Assembly (NCBI RefSeq): GCF_900292015.1
Contig: NZ_LR130759.1
Span: forward strand, 1,674,001-1,738,000
Length of the DNA stretch: 64,000 nt
Reading direction: 5' to 3'
DNA from: Mycobacterium basiliense
Lineage (GTDB): Bacteria; Actinomycetota; Actinomycetes; Mycobacteriales; Mycobacteriaceae
Part shown: in pieces, positions 41,627-52,061 of the stretch
Position numbering within the stretch: position 1 is the first letter of the stretch
How the letters are laid out: the number at the start of each line of letters is the position of its first letter
The notes under the pieces: generated by a model
The model's input: only the letters and a program-made list of their open reading frames with translations
Databases searched by the model: none
Told to the model about the DNA's origin: nothing
Made by a program: the position numbers and the translations under genes

Positions 41627-42433
41627 ATGCGCCTTGGTCGAATCGCCAGCCCAGACGGTGTCGCCTTCGTGAGCATCGAAGGCGAGCTGGACGATCCGGA
41701 CGGAATGACCGTCCGTGAAATCGCAGAACACCCGTTTGGCACGCCAAACTTCACCGGCCGCTCATGGCCGCTGGCCGACGTCCGGTTGTTGGCCCCGATA
41801 CTTGCAAGCAAGGTGGTCTGCGTTGGGAAGAATTACACCGACCACATCGCTGAGATGGGCCACCACACCGGGCCCGTGCCCGCGGACCCGGTGATATTCC
41901 TTAAGCCCAGCACCGCGATTATCGGTCCGAATGTTCCGATTCGCTTGCCGCACACAGCATCACCGGTTCACTTCGAGGGCGAGCTGGCGATAGTGATCGG
42001 TCGGCCGTGCAAGGACGTCCCCGCCGCACAAGCCGCCGACAACATCCTCGGCTTCACCATCGGCAACGACGTGTCGGCACGCGACCAGCAGAAATCCGAC
42101 GGCCAATGGACCCGGGCAAAAGGGCACGACACATTCTGTCCGGTTGGGCCATGGATCGTCACCGATCTGGATCCGCTAGACCCCGCCGATCTCGACCTGT
42201 GCACCGAGGTGAACGGCGAGGTCAAACAACATGCCCGCACTTCGCTGATGATCCACGACATCGGTTCGATCGTGGAATGGATCTCGGGCGTAATGACGTT
42301 GTTGCCGGGTGATCTCATCCTCACCGGAACACCGGCCGGAGTCGGCCCCATCGAGGACGGTGACAACGTCTCCATCACCATCGAGGGAATCGGCACGTTG
42401 ACCAATCCCGTAGTCCGCAAAGGAAAGTCGTGA
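41627..42433 (+). CDS. Fumarylacetoacetate hydrolase-family protein (Rv2993c-like)
   Basis: This is a 268-residue FAH-fold enzyme acting on acylpyruvate-type substrates (hydrolysis, isomerisation or decarboxylation). [16 protein letters not shown] is the family opening block. The metal ligands are in [11 protein letters not shown], and [20 protein letters not shown] with [11 protein letters not shown] completes the active site. The C-terminus [14 protein letters not shown] is typical. It is coupled to gltX by GTGA at 42430-42433. The true substrate is unknown. Confidence 0.9.
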   Translation: MRLGRIASPDGVAFVSIEGELDDPDGMTVREIAEHPFGTPNFTGRSWPLADVRLLAPILASKVVCVGKNYTDHIAEMGHHTGPVPADPVIFLKPSTAIIGPNVPIRLPHTASPVHFEGELAIVIGRPCKDVPAAQAADNILGFTIGNDVSARDQQKSDGQWTRAKGHDTFCPVGPWIVTDLDPLDPADLDLCTEVNGEVKQHARTSLMIHDIGSIVEWISGVMTLLPGDLILTGTPAGVGPIEDGDNVSITIEGIGTLTNPVVRKGKS

Positions 42434-43899
42434 ACTCATCGAGCGTCCGGGTCCGATTCTGCCCGTCGCCCACCGGTATTCCTCACGTCGGTATGATCCG
42501 TACCGCGCTGTTCAACTGGGCGTATGCCCGGCATACCGGCGGGACTTTCGTTTTCCGCATCGAAGACACCGATGCCCAGCGCGATAGCGAGGAAAGCTAT
42601 CTGTCTCTGCTGGACGCCTTGCGTTGGCTCGGCCTGGACTGGGACGAGGGGCCTGAGGTGGGCGGACCCTACGGCCCCTATCGGCAGTCGGAGCGCACCG
42701 ACATCTACCGCGACGTGGTTGCCAAGTTGCTGGCGGCCGGCGAAGCCTACGAAGCCTTCTCTACGCCGGAAGAGGTTGAAGCTCGCCACATTGCCGCCGG
42801 CCGCAACCCGAAGCTGGGCTACGACAATCACGACCGTGATCTGACCGACGAGCAGCGCGCGGCATACTTAGCCGAGGGCCGCCGGCCGGTGGTGCGGCTG
42901 CGGATGCCCGATACCGAAATCAGTTGGCACGACCTAGTGCGCGGTCCCACCACGTTCGCGGTGGGATCGGTGCCTGATTTCGCGTTGACCCGGGCAAACG
43001 GTGATCCGTTGTACACCTTGGTCAACCCCTGCGACGACGCGCTGATGAAGATCACACACGTGCTGCGGGGCGAGGACCTGCTGCCATCGACTCCGCGACA
43101 GATCGCGTTGTATCAGTCGTTGATTCGCATCGGCGTAGCCGAGTATGTTCCGCAATTCGCGCACCTGCCATCGGTGTTGGGGGACGGGACAAAGAAGCTC
43201 TCAAAGCGCGACCCGCAGTCGAATCTGTTTGCCCACCGCGACCGGGGCTTCATTCCGGAAGGATTGCTGAACTATCTTGCGCTGCTGGGTTGGGCCATCG
43301 CCGACGACCACGACTTGTTTAGCCTCGAGGAGATGGTGGCCGCCTTCGACGTTGCCGATGTAAACGCCAATCCAGCCAGATTCGACCAGAAGAAGGCCGA
43401 CGCGATCAACGCCGAACATATCCGGATGCTAGCCGCGAACGACTTCACCGTCAGGTTGCGCGCCTATCTGGATACACACGGGCATCGCCTCGATTTGACC
43501 GAACCGGCATTCGCCACCGCCGCGAACTTGGTGCAGACCCGAATAGTCGTGCTGGGTGATGCTTGGGACCTGTTGAAGTTCTTGAATGACGATCAGTACG
43601 CGATTGATCCCAAGGCCGCCGCCAAGGAGCTGGGTCCTGACGCCGCCGCGGTACTCGACGCGGCGGTTGCGGCGCTGGAGGGTGTGACCGAATGGACTAC
43701 CGCTCACATCGAGGACGCCTTGAAAGCAGCGCTGATCGAGGGGCTGGCACTCAAACCACGCAAGGCGTTCGGCCCGGTCCGGGTCGCCGCGACTGGAACA
43801 ACGATCAGTCCGCCGTTGTTCGAATCGTTGGAACTGCTCGGCTCTGGCCGCAGTCTGCAGCGGCTGCGCGATGCCCGCGAGCGGGTGGGCTCGCCGTAG
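42430..43899 (+). CDS. gltX: Glutamyl-tRNA synthetase
   Basis: It charges tRNA-Glu and, in bacteria using GatCAB, also mischarges tRNA-Gln with glutamate. The 489-residue class I synthetase has the HIGH-type motif HVGM ([12 protein letters not shown], residues 11-22) and the KMSKS-type motif KLSKRDPQS. The start is GTG 42430, overlapping the previous TGA. Its two substrate tRNAs lie directly downstream, at 44054 and 44198. As no GlnRS is expected, it is probably non-discriminating (inference). Confidence 0.96.
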   Translation: MNSSSVRVRFCPSPTGIPHVGMIRTALFNWAYARHTGGTFVFRIEDTDAQRDSEESYLSLLDALRWLGLDWDEGPEVGGPYGPYRQSERTDIYRDVVAKLLAAGEAYEAFSTPEEVEARHIAAGRNPKLGYDNHDRDLTDEQRAAYLAEGRRPVVRLRMPDTEISWHDLVRGPTTFAVGSVPDFALTRANGDPLYTLVNPCDDALMKITHVLRGEDLLPSTPRQIALYQSLIRIGVAEYVPQFAHLPSVLGDGTKKLSKRDPQSNLFAHRDRGFIPEGLLNYLALLGWAIADDHDLFSLEEMVAAFDVADVNANPARFDQKKADAINAEHIRMLAANDFTVRLRAYLDTHGHRLDLTEPAFATAANLVQTRIVVLGDAWDLLKFLNDDQYAIDPKAAAKELGPDAAAVLDAAVAALEGVTEWTTAHIEDALKAALIEGLALKPRKAFGPVRVAATGTTISPPLFESLELLGSGRSLQRLRDARERVGSP

Positions 43900-44053
43900 T
43901 GGAGTACCGAGTGACCGCAGAATCGAGCCGGCTTGCGGATTGGCGGCGAACTCTTTGGTAGTCTGCACGTCGGTCGACAACGGCTGGCCACAGCGTGTCA
44001 GGATGCGGGTTAAGTTCGCAAAATGGCGCTGACCAGCGGTTTTAGGCAGCCAA

Positions 44054-44125
44054 TGGGGTATGGTGTAATTGGCAACACAGCTGATTCTGGTTCAGCCATT
44101 CTAGGTTCGAGTCCTGGTACCCCAG
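44054..44125 (+). tRNA. tRNA-Gln (anticodon CTG)
   Basis: Acceptor TGGGGTA pairs with TACCCCA. The anticodon stem GCTGA/TCAGC encloses TTCTGGT with anticodon CTG. The T-arm has GGTTCGAGTCC, the discriminator is G, and the CCA is not encoded. The tRNA-Glu gene follows. Confidence 0.95.
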
Positions 44126-44197
44126 CAAAGCTCCACCACCGCAAGCGATTAGGTGGGCTTACCGGGTTGAGCTATGCTGACAGCTCGGATCGGTTCT

Positions 44198-44270
44198 GGC
44201 CCCGTCGTCTAGCGGCCTAGGACGCCGCCCTCTCACGGCGGTAGCGTGGGTTCGAATCCCATCGGGGCTA
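44198..44270 (+). tRNA. tRNA-Glu (anticodon CTC)
   Basis: Acceptor GGCCCCG pairs with CGGGGCT, with a G-U at the first pair. The anticodon stem CCGCC/GGCGG encloses CTCTCAC with anticodon CTC. The T-loop is TTCGAAT and the discriminator A; the CCA is not encoded. Confidence 0.95.
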
Positions 44271-44286
44271 CAACTTAGCGAGAGTG

Positions 44287-44814
44287 TCATTCGCTACTGG
44301 TCGGTTTGGCCGATCCCAGCACGGTCGGTGCGGTGGTTCCGCCCACCGGCATGCTGGGCAACCCGAGCTTGCGGTGATCCCAGGAGCGGGTGCGGCGCGT
44401 GACGATGCGGACGCCGACGCGTTTGTTCATCATCTGATCGACCATGGGCTTCACATCGTCGCTGTAGGGGCCGGTGTAGCGCTCCCACACGCTGACCCCG
44501 ACCCGGAATAGGGCGTCGGCGTCGTCGACGATCTCGGCGATGCCTTCGAAAGATACCCCCCGCAGGGTGTCGTAGGTGTCTCCGTCTTCGAGCAGAAAAC
44601 TGACGCGCGGATCCCGCCTGACGTTGACGGCTTTTTGTGACTTGGCTTTGGTCTCGAGCCAGACCTCGCCGTCGACCAAGGCGTACCACATCGCGGTCAG
44701 GTGAGGCTGTCCGTCGGCGCCGATGGTGGCCAGTGTGCCGGTGCGGCTGTTGGTGACGAAGTCGGCTATTTCAGCCTCGGACATGACGATGTCGGCGCGC
44801 TGCTTTGTTCCCAT
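44287..44814 (-). CDS. F420/FMN split-barrel protein (Rv2991-like)
   Basis: This is a 175-residue PNP-oxidase-like split barrel of the group that in mycobacteria often binds F420. NSRTGTLATIGADGQPHLTAMW and LETKAKSQKAVNVRRDPRVS are described here by their cores TGTLATIGADG and KSQKAVN; these are cofactor-binding strands. The C-terminal part KLGLPSMPVGGTTAP is conserved with Rv2991, and about twelve extra residues follow. The start is ATG 44814. It is convergent with tRNA-Glu, 16 bp apart. The substrate is unknown. Confidence 0.88.
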   Translation of the reverse strand: MGTKQRADIVMSEAEIADFVTNSRTGTLATIGADGQPHLTAMWYALVDGEVWLETKAKSQKAVNVRRDPRVSFLLEDGDTYDTLRGVSFEGIAEIVDDADALFRVGVSVWERYTGPYSDDVKPMVDQMMNKRVGVRIVTRRTRSWDHRKLGLPSMPVGGTTAPTVLGSAKPTSSE

Positions 44815-44877
44815 GGCGTCAGTCTGTCAGGCGGCGGCGGCCGGCGGGCCGGCGGACGGTTGCGCACCGCGCCAGCG

Positions 44878-47706
44878 TCACCTGGTGTCGTCAACCGGGC
44901 GTGTGCAGCGGACAGGGACTCGGCGTGGCCACCAGAACCAGCGGCCTAGTAGGGCTGCGACGGCGGGCATCATGAAGGCGCGGACGACCAGGGTGTCGTA
45001 GAGCAGTCCGATCATGATGGTGGTGCCGACTTGGCCGACGACGCGTAGGTCGCTGGTGATCATGGAGCCCATGGTGAAGGCGAAGACGAGGCCGGCGATG
45101 GTGACGACGCGGCCGGTGTTGGCCATGGCGCGGATCATGCCGGTGTTGAGGCCGGCGGTGATTTCTTCTTGGAAGCGGGCCACTAGGAGCAGGTTGTAGT
45201 CGGATCCGACGGCGAGCATGACGATGATGGCCATGGGTAGGACCAGCCAGTGCAGGGGCATGTGGAGGAGGTGTTGCCAGATCAGCACGGACAGTCCGAA
45301 GGCCGCACCGAGTGAGAGGGCGACGGTGCCGACGATGACGGCGGCGGCGACGATGCTTCGGGTGATGGCGAGCATGACCATGAAGACCAGGCATAGGGAG
45401 GCCACGATGGCGATCATGAGGTCGTAGGTGGCGCCTTGGTGGATGTCTTTGTAGGTGGCTGCGGTGCCGGCGAGGTAGAGGTTGGCGGCTGCTAGGGGGG
45501 TTCCTTTGATGGCTTCGCTGGCGGCTTGCAGGATCGGGTCGATGTGGGCGATGCCGGTGGCGGTGGCGGGGTCGCCTTGGTGGGTGATGAGGAAGCGGGC
45601 GGCGGTGCCGGTGGGGGATAGGAACAGGGTGAGGCCGCGTTGGAAGTCGGGGTTGTCGAAGGCTTCGGGGGGTAGGTAGAAGGAGTCGTCGTTGTGGGAG
45701 GCATCGAGTGCTTGTCCCATGGCGGTGGCGTTGTGGGTGAGGTCTTGCATTTGGGTGATTAGTGCCGAGAAGGTGCTGGCGGTGGTTTGGGTGAGGTCTT
45801 TGACGGTTTGCATGGTGAGGATGGTGGGGTGGATGAGGGCCAGCAGTTGGGGTTGGAGGGTGTCGATGTGGTCGAGGTCGGTGGTGAGGGTGGCGATGTC
45901 TTGGCTGAGTTTGTCGACGCCGTCGACGGCGTCGAGCAGTGCGCGCAGGGAGGCGCAGATGGGGATGTCGAAGCAGTGGTGTTCCCAGTAGAAGTAGCTT
46001 CGGATGGGGCGCCAGTAGTCGTCGAAGTTGGCGAGTTGGTCGCGCAGTTGGTTGGTGGTGGCTTGCATGTGTCGGGTGTGGGTGAGCATGTCGTGGTTGG
46101 TGTTGGTGAGTTCTCGGGTCAGGGTTTCTTGGCGTTGGGCGAGTTCGATCATGGTTTGGAGTTGGTCGGTCATGCGGTACATGTCGGCGACGCGGTTTTT
46201 GAGGTAGCCGATGTTTTCGAGGGTGATGGTGTTTTGCATGTTGAGTTGGAAGGGGATGGAGCTGTGTTCGATCGGTGAGCCCAGGGGGCGGGTGATGCTT
46301 TGGACGCGGGCGATGCCGGGTAGGTGGAAGACGGCTTTGGTGATGCGGTCGAGCAGCATCATGTCGGTGGGGTTGCGTAGGTCGTGGTCGGTTTCGATCA
46401 TCAGGACTTCGGGTTCCATCCGGGCCGGGGGGAAGTGGCGGTCGGAGGCGCGGTAGCCGATGCTGGAGGGTGCGTTGGTGGGGATGTAGTGGCGTTCGTC
46501 GTAGTTGGTTTGGTATTTGGGTAGGGCCAGCAGGCCGATCAGTGAGATTAGTGCGGTGGCGACTAGGACGGGGCCGGGCCAGCGCACCACGATGGTGCCG
46601 ATGCGTCGCCAGCGGCGGGTGGTGGTGTTGCGTTTGGGGTCAAAGATTGTCCATCGGCTGCTGATGGCGATGACCGCCGGTGCCAGGGTCAGTGAGGCCG
46701 CGACGACCACCAGCAGTCCGATTGAGCAGGGTGCGCCGAGGGTCTGAAAGTAGGGCAGGCGGGTAAAGCTGAGGCAGTACATGGCCCCGGCCACGGTTAG
46801 GCCCGAGCCCAGGACCACATGAGCCGTGCCACCGAACATGCTGTAATACGCCAGTTCTCGGTTCTGACCGGCGGTGCGGGCCTCCTGATACCGACCAACC
46901 AAAAAAATGATGTAGTCCGTCGACGCCGCAATCGTCAGCGTGGTAAGCACATTGATGGCGAAGGTCGACAGTCCGATGATTTCGTTGACGGCCAGACTGG
47001 CAATGGCGCCCCGGGCCGCAAGCAGTTCGATCCCAACGGTCAGCAGCATCGTAAGAACTGTGGACAGTGACCGGTAGGCAATCAACAGCACGATCGTGAT
47101 CACCGCAATCGTTACGGCGGTGAGCTTTTGCAGGCTACTGTTACCGGAAGCGTCTTGATCGGCGCCCAGCGCGCCGGGACCCGTTACGTAGGCCTTGAGG
47201 CCGGGCGGTGGCGGCACACTCTGCACGATCCGTTGCACCGCAGCGACGGCATCGTTGGCCCGCGCGCTACCTAGCCCACCGGTGAGGTAGAGCTGGACGT
47301 AGGCGGCTTTGCCGTCAACGCTTTGCGAGCCCGCCGCGGTCAGCCTGTCGCCCCAGAAATCGTCGATGTGCTCGACATGAGCCGTGTCCCGCGACAACCG
47401 GGCAATCAGGGCGTCGTAATACCGGTGCGCCTCATCACCGAGCGCGGACTGACCCTCCAGAACCACCATTACGGTGTTATCGGAGTCGAACTGCTGAAAG
47501 TCCTTGCCGATCCGCTTCATCGCGACCAGCGAGGGAGCGTCATTGGGGCTTAACGACACGGAGTGCGCTTTGGCTACCGCCTCGATCTGTGGTGCGGCAA
47601 TGTTCGCGCCGACGGTAAACACAACCCAGAGGACAATGACCGGTATCGGTAATTTTTGGACGATCCGGGCGATGGATGCCCACCCGGCAGCGTGTTCGGT
47701 CCTCAC
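44878..47706 (-). CDS. MmpL4/L5-type RND transporter, second copy in the window
   Basis: The 942-residue transporter has proton-relay pairs in [13 protein letters not shown] and [12 protein letters not shown]. The periplasmic loop contains [20 protein letters not shown], and the end is [10 protein letters not shown]. The loop is unusually rich in Thr, His and Gln ([19 protein letters not shown]). The start is GTG 47706, overlapping by GTGA the stop of a shortened mmpS frame. From about 46640 down to 44930 codon use changes sharply to A/C-rich on the coding strand (GT-rich on the plus strand), unlike the first third of the gene. An alpha-oxoamine synthase gene lies upstream in the same direction. 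I do not recall this transporter at this site in M. tuberculosis. Confidence 0.93.
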   Translation of the reverse strand: MRTEHAAGWASIARIVQKLPIPVIVLWVVFTVGANIAAPQIEAVAKAHSVSLSPNDAPSLVAMKRIGKDFQQFDSDNTVMVVLEGQSALGDEAHRYYDALIARLSRDTAHVEHIDDFWGDRLTAAGSQSVDGKAAYVQLYLTGGLGSARANDAVAAVQRIVQSVPPPPGLKAYVTGPGALGADQDASGNSSLQKLTAVTIAVITIVLLIAYRSLSTVLTMLLTVGIELLAARGAIASLAVNEIIGLSTFAINVLTTLTIAASTDYIIFLVGRYQEARTAGQNRELAYYSMFGGTAHVVLGSGLTVAGAMYCLSFTRLPYFQTLGAPCSIGLLVVVAASLTLAPAVIAISSRWTIFDPKRNTTTRRWRRIGTIVVRWPGPVLVATALISLIGLLALPKYQTNYDERHYIPTNAPSSIGYRASDRHFPPARMEPEVLMIETDHDLRNPTDMMLLDRITKAVFHLPGIARVQSITRPLGSPIEHSSIPFQLNMQNTITLENIGYLKNRVADMYRMTDQLQTMIELAQRQETLTRELTNTNHDMLTHTRHMQATTNQLRDQLANFDDYWRPIRSYFYWEHHCFDIPICASLRALLDAVDGVDKLSQDIATLTTDLDHIDTLQPQLLALIHPTILTMQTVKDLTQTTASTFSALITQMQDLTHNATAMGQALDASHNDDSFYLPPEAFDNPDFQRGLTLFLSPTGTAARFLITHQGDPATATGIAHIDPILQAASEAIKGTPLAAANLYLAGTAATYKDIHQGATYDLMIAIVASLCLVFMVMLAITRSIVAAAVIVGTVALSLGAAFGLSVLIWQHLLHMPLHWLVLPMAIIVMLAVGSDYNLLLVARFQEEITAGLNTGMIRAMANTGRVVTIAGLVFAFTMGSMITSDLRVVGQVGTTIMIGLLYDTLVVRAFMMPAVAALLGRWFWWPRRVPVRCTRPVDDTR

Positions 47707-47903
47707 GCAGATTTCGCTAGGTAGCTGGTTTCGACGGTGCCGCGACGTCCGATGGCCTGTCCGTCACCCTGGGCGGCCCGGCGGGCGACCGCGTGCGGCC
47801 GAGTGCACTTCGGGTTCCCGGTTCTGGCCACCACAAGAACGATCATCACAATCGGCACCTCTATGCGCCTCACGAAGCGGATCATCGAACTCCCGTTCAG
47901 CAT
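47703..47903 (-). pseudogene. Truncated mmpS remnant
   Basis: This 66-codon frame starts at ATG 47903. It has an MmpS-like N-terminal membrane helix (IRFVRRIEVPIVMIVLVV), then jumps to the MmpS-like C-terminal end [10 protein letters not shown] and SYLAKSA. The beta-sandwich between them (about 75-80 residues, with the cysteines) is missing. Its TGA overlaps the mmpL start (GTGA), the junction expected of an mmpS-mmpL pair. It reads as an internally deleted mmpS that may still drive translational coupling of mmpL. Confidence 0.65.
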
Positions 47904-48089
47904 TGTCCGGTTGCAACGGTCGCTGTGCGCCTAACCCATCGCGACCGTGGAGATTCTCGGCCGCGCCGCGAGTCGGTGAAATTCTTGCACCAAGGCTGGG
48001 CTGTTCGCTTATGAATGGCCGAAACCACGAAAGAATTTGCGGCGCTGCGGCTTTCCTTTGGGGGTGCGCCTTGCGCGGCACTATCCAAG

Positions 48090-49319
48090 CTATTGCCCGG
48101 TCGACTCGTGGTAGACGCTGGTGATCGCGCTGACGGTCGGACCCACGTCGCCTATGTCGTGGTCCGCAGTTGAAATCAGGCGCAGTTGAACAATCCCCGG
48201 CGGCACCACCGGATAGGTCACCGCTGAGCAGAAAATTCCGTACTCGTGGCGTAGTCGAGTCAGGAAGGTGAGTGCGGCCAGCGGGTCCATGGGCAGGTAC
48301 ACCGGCGTGATCAGACTATTCGTTTTGCCGATACTCAGGCCGCTGCTCGTCAACGATGTTTGCAGTTCGCCGGCAACCGTGTGTGCCCGCTCGCGCAGCT
48401 CGGGCCGGGTACGCATCAGCTGCAGGCGCACTCTGTTTCCCGCGACTATCGGACCGGGCAGGCCCCTGGAGAAGATTTGGGACCGCATCGTGTACCGAAG
48501 CTGCCAAATTACGTCGGCTTGTGATGCGACGAATGCGCCGACGCCCGCCGCCGCCTTGGTGAATGTCCCGAAGTAGAGGTCGATTCCGTCCTGTACGTCC
48601 TGTTCTTCCCCGGTACCGCCGCCGTTGGCGCCCAGCACGCCGAAGCCGTGGGCATCGTCGACGAGGAGCCGGAAGTCGTACTTTTTCTTCAGCTCCACTA
48701 TTTCGCGTAGTGCGCCCTGGTCTCCGGACATTCCGAAGACACCCTCGGTGACCACCAACACCCCGGCGTCGGCGGCACGCACCCGGTCGATTTCGATGAG
48801 GTACGACTCCAGCTGGTCGATGTTGTTATGGGAGAACATTCGGATTTGATCGCGACCTTTCCGATGCAATCGAATCCCGTCAATGATGCACGCGTGATTT
48901 TCCGCATCCGACACGATCCAGTCCGCGGCCGTCGTCAGCGAATCGATGAGTGAGACCATGCCCTGGTAGCCGTAGTTGAGGAACAGTGCTGCCGGCTTCT
49001 TCGTGTAGTCGGCCAGCTCTTGTTCGAGCTGTTCGACATCATCCGTTTCACCTGACATCATTCTCGAGCCCATGGGGGTCGCAAGCCCATACCGACTGGC
49101 GAATTCGGCATCGGCTGACCGGACTTCCGGGTGATTTGCGAGACCAAGATAATTGTTGAGGTTCCATACGATGTATTCGCGTTCCCGCCACACCATGCGT
49201 GACCCGATGGCGGCACTCAACTTGGGAAAGGTAGCGATGCCATGCACGGCGTGCGAAATTTGCACTAGCGGATCATGGTGGTCCGCGACAAGTTTGGCGA
49301 ATAGGTCCATGTCTCCCAT
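48090..49319 (-). CDS. Alpha-oxoamine synthase (BioF/Kbl/serine-palmitoyltransferase-like)
   Basis: This is a 409-residue PLP enzyme of the family that joins an amino acid to an acyl-CoA with loss of CO2, giving an alpha-amino ketone. The PLP lysine is Lys255 in GTFTKAAAGVG. The cofactor Asp221 and His224 are in LLVDDAHGFGVLG, and His142 (DAENHACIIDG) stacks on the ring. MRSQIFSRGLPGP resembles the ARTYIF segment of bacterial serine palmitoyltransferases more than BioF. It heads a minus-strand run with the mmpS remnant (186 bp away) and mmpL, suggesting a lipid or amino-ketone made here is exported by MmpL. GTG 49322 and ATG 49310 are alternative starts. GC content looks lower than in the housekeeping neighbours. 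The substrates are unknown. Confidence 0.85.
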   Translation of the reverse strand: MGDMDLFAKLVADHHDPLVQISHAVHGIATFPKLSAAIGSRMVWREREYIVWNLNNYLGLANHPEVRSADAEFASRYGLATPMGSRMMSGETDDVEQLEQELADYTKKPAALFLNYGYQGMVSLIDSLTTAADWIVSDAENHACIIDGIRLHRKGRDQIRMFSHNNIDQLESYLIEIDRVRAADAGVLVVTEGVFGMSGDQGALREIVELKKKYDFRLLVDDAHGFGVLGANGGGTGEEQDVQDGIDLYFGTFTKAAAGVGAFVASQADVIWQLRYTMRSQIFSRGLPGPIVAGNRVRLQLMRTRPELRERAHTVAGELQTSLTSSGLSIGKTNSLITPVYLPMDPLAALTFLTRLRHEYGIFCSAVTYPVVPPGIVQLRLISTADHDIGDVGPTVSAITSVYHESTGQ

Positions 49320-49837
49320 CACTTAGTTGGCCCCGAGGGCATTAGCGGGGCGATCGAGTGGTTGCGGTGGCAGCCGGGGATGGGGGTGACAGCCGAATCG
49401 CGACGAACGCTGCACGGCGGTGAACCCCGAGATGGCCGCGGAGTTGGTTGCGGTAGTCGACAGCGTTGGCGGAGCTTCTAGCCCGGTGACCGCGGGCGGT
49501 AGGCAAAGCGGCGTGCGACAGATCGCACTGCGGGTAGCACCCTTCGAGTGGGGTCGGCGTTGCGCTGATCATGGTGCCGGTCGGGCGTTGAGGGTCGTTG
49601 TTGGCCTAATAACCCGCTGATGAATAAATGACGGCCGTGCCGGGCTCTGATGATCAGCGCTCCTTCCGTACCCCCGTTGGCAGAATGGTACGCATTTCGG
49701 GGCTCGTCAGCTGTACTACAGCCAAAAAGAAGTGCGCCTGGCGGATCATTCGGCGGGTTTGACAATGAGTCCGCGGCCCGGTGTGGTCATCGGCGAGCAG
49801 GAAGGCGAGCAGGACGGGCATTTGTGACCAAGTGCAC
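49320..49837. other. Intergenic region between the oxoamine synthase gene and the IclR gene
   Basis: These 518 bp hold no convincing gene; the short frames on both strands have no family features. An AT-rich patch at about 49603-49632 (CCTAATAACC, TGAATAAATGA) could be the promoter of the minus-strand synthase-mmpL run, some 290 bp from its start. Several TGGTG-type repeats are present, but no transposase or inverted ends. Confidence 0.45.
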
Positions 49838-50539
49838 CTAAAGTCGCCGGTTGAGTTCGTCGGCAGCTGCCAGTAGGTCAGCCGCCCAGCGCGCTCCCGG
49901 GCGTCGGCCCATCCGGTCGATGGGCCCTGATACCGAGATGGCGGCGATCACCACACCGCGACCGTCGCGCACCGGCGCCGAAACGCTTGCCACGCCGGGC
50001 TCGCGTTCGGCCACGCTCTGCGCCCAACCGCGGCGGCGCACTTCGGCCAGCACCCGATCGGTGAATTGCGCATCCGGCAACACCGCTTGTTGGGTGGCGG
50101 CGTCACTGTGGGCCAGCAGCACTTTGGCTCCCGAGCCGGCAGTCAGCGGCAACCGGGCGCCTACCGGCACCGTATCGCGAAGGCCTGCAGACGGTTCCAA
50201 GGCGGCCACGCAGACCCGGGACATGCCCTCGCGGCGATACAACTGCACGCTTTCTCCGGTGGTCTCCCGCAATCGAGGCAGTATCGTCGCGCTCGCCGCC
50301 AGCAAGGGATCGTTGACCCGGGCGGCGAGTTCGGAGACTGCGGCCCCGAGGTGCCAACGGCCGCCGTCGTCGCGTCCGAGCAGGCGATGCGCTTCCAAGG
50401 CCGCCGCCAGCCGGTATGCGGTGGCCCTGGGCAGTCCCGTCCGCTCACACAGTTCGGCTAGTCCGCACGGAGATTCGGCGACCGTATGTAGCAGGCCCAC
50501 CGCTTTGTCGAGAACACCGATGCCGCTATGCTGTCTCAC
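49838..50539 (-). CDS. IclR-family regulator of leuCD (Rv2989-like)
   Basis: This is a 233-residue IclR regulator. An N-terminal winged helix ([20 protein letters not shown]) is followed by the effector domain ([24 protein letters not shown]). It is divergent from leuC with 81 bp between, the same arrangement as Streptomyces NdgR/AreB, which bind the leuC promoter. Control of leuCD is therefore likely. The start is GTG 50539. Confidence 0.9.
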   Translation of the reverse strand: MRQHSGIGVLDKAVGLLHTVAESPCGLAELCERTGLPRATAYRLAAALEAHRLLGRDDGGRWHLGAAVSELAARVNDPLLAASATILPRLRETTGESVQLYRREGMSRVCVAALEPSAGLRDTVPVGARLPLTAGSGAKVLLAHSDAATQQAVLPDAQFTDRVLAEVRRRGWAQSVAEREPGVASVSAPVRDGRGVVIAAISVSGPIDRMGRRPGARWAADLLAAADELNRRL

Positions 50540-50554
50540 AAAGGGATACTAGCG

Positions 50555-50569
50555 TCTCGCATTCTGAGA
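50555..50569. promoter_or_regulatory. Inverted repeat in the iclR-leuC gap
   Basis: TCTC-GCATTCT-GAGA sits 16 bp from the iclR start and 52 bp before leuC. It is a short symmetric site in the position expected for the IclR-type regulator; the 4-bp arms make it tentative. Confidence 0.35.
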
Positions 50570-50620
50570 TACCAGTTCGGACTGACTGAGCCGCGCAGAA
50601 GCGAATCGAGGAGATTCGAG

Positions 50621-52042
50621 ATGGCGTTCGATAGCGACAGGCCGCGCACGCTGGCGGAAAAGGTCTGGGACGACCACGTTGTGGTCGCTGGCCAGAACGG
50701 CGAGCCCGATCTGATCTATATCGATCTGCATTTGGTGCACGAGGTCACCAGCCCGCAGGCCTTCGACGGCCTGCGCCTGGCTGGTCGCCGGGTGCGCCGT
50801 CCCGATCTGACGATCGCCACCGAGGATCACAATGTGCCCACCATCGACATCGACAAGCCCATCGCCGACCTCGTGTCGCGTGCTCAGGTGGAGACGTTGC
50901 GGCGCAACTGTTCAGAATTCGGCATCCGGCTACATCCGATGGGCGACATCGAGCAGGGCATCGTGCATGTCGTGGGACCCCAGCTGGGCCTCACCCAGCC
51001 CGGAATGACGATTGTGTGTGGCGACAGCCACACTTCCACCCACGGCGCTTTTGGCGCGTTGGCAATGGGAATCGGCACTTCCGAAGTCGAACATGTGCTC
51101 GCGACCCAGACGTTGCCGTTGCGGCCGTTCAAGACGATGGCCGTCAACGTCGACGGGCGCCTGCCCGCGGGGGTATCCGCCAAGGACATCATCCTTGCGC
51201 TGATTGCCAAGATCGGCACCGGTGGTGGCCAAGGTCATGTCATCGAATACCGGGGCAGCGCCATTGAATCGCTGTCCATGGAAGGCCGGATGACGATCTG
51301 CAACATGAGCATCGAAGCCGGCGCCCGCGCGGGCATGGTGGCGCCGGACGAGACCACGTACGAATTTTTGTGTGATCGCTCACACGCGCCAACCGGAGCC
51401 CAGTGGGACGCCGCCCTGCGGTATTGGCAACAACTGCGGACTGATTCCGGTGCCGTGTTCGACACCGAGGTTCACCTCGATGCCGCCGAGTTGAGCCCCT
51501 TCGTCACCTGGGGAACCAATCCGGGGCAGGGTGTGCCGCTGTCGGCGGCGGTGCCGGATCCCGAGCTGATAACCGGCGATGCGGAGCGCCAGGCCGCCGA
51601 GAAAGCATTGGCGTACATGGATCTTCGGCCGGGAATGGCCATGCGCGACATCGGCGTCGATACCGTGTTCGTGGGGTCATGCACCAACGGTCGTATCGAA
51701 GATCTGCGGGTGGTGGCTGACGTGTTACGGGGCCGCAAGCTGGCCCGGGGGGTTCGGATGCTCGTTGTTCCGGGATCGATGCGGGTTCGTGAGCAGGCAG
51801 ATCGGGAGGGACTCGGCGAAGTCTTCACCGCCGCGGGCGCCGAATGGCGGCAGGCGGGATGCTCTATGTGCCTGGGGATGAACCCCGATCAACTTGCGCC
51901 CGGGGAGCGGTGCGCCGCGACATCCAACCGCAATTTTGAAGGGCGGCAGGGCAAGGGCGGCCGGACTCACCTGGTTTCGCCGGCGGTGGCCGCCGCGACC
52001 GCGGTGCGTGGCACCCTGTCCGCGCCGTCGGATTTGGATTGA
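50621..52042 (+). CDS. leuC: 3-isopropylmalate dehydratase large subunit
   Basis: This 4Fe-4S aconitase-family enzyme isomerises 2- to 3-isopropylmalate with LeuD. The 473-residue protein has cluster cysteines in VGSCTNGR and [11 protein letters not shown], and ATEDHNVPT and [13 protein letters not shown] as substrate-site motifs. The start is ATG 50621 behind GAGGAGA; the frame is open further upstream into the promoter without similarity. leuD follows after 19 bp. Confidence 0.97.
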   Translation: MAFDSDRPRTLAEKVWDDHVVVAGQNGEPDLIYIDLHLVHEVTSPQAFDGLRLAGRRVRRPDLTIATEDHNVPTIDIDKPIADLVSRAQVETLRRNCSEFGIRLHPMGDIEQGIVHVVGPQLGLTQPGMTIVCGDSHTSTHGAFGALAMGIGTSEVEHVLATQTLPLRPFKTMAVNVDGRLPAGVSAKDIILALIAKIGTGGGQGHVIEYRGSAIESLSMEGRMTICNMSIEAGARAGMVAPDETTYEFLCDRSHAPTGAQWDAALRYWQQLRTDSGAVFDTEVHLDAAELSPFVTWGTNPGQGVPLSAAVPDPELITGDAERQAAEKALAYMDLRPGMAMRDIGVDTVFVGSCTNGRIEDLRVVADVLRGRKLARGVRMLVVPGSMRVREQADREGLGEVFTAAGAEWRQAGCSMCLGMNPDQLAPGERCAATSNRNFEGRQGKGGRTHLVSPAVAAATAVRGTLSAPSDLD

Positions 52043-52061
52043 ATCGAAAGAGGTAAGCGCC

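Noticed and set aside
43900..44053. Search for further tRNAs or a small RNA before tRNA-Gln
   Set aside because: No cloverleaf or strong hairpin was found by eye; the gap appears to be the tRNA promoter region.
45787..46278. Val/Gly-rich frame on the plus strand opposite mmpL
   Set aside because: It is a product of the GT-rich composition of the antisense strand. The MmpL motifs on the minus strand are decisive.
49342..49841. Three short frames in the gap between the oxoamine synthase gene and the iclR gene
   Set aside because: They have no family motifs, weak starts and skewed composition, and are indistinguishable from chance frames in GC-rich DNA.
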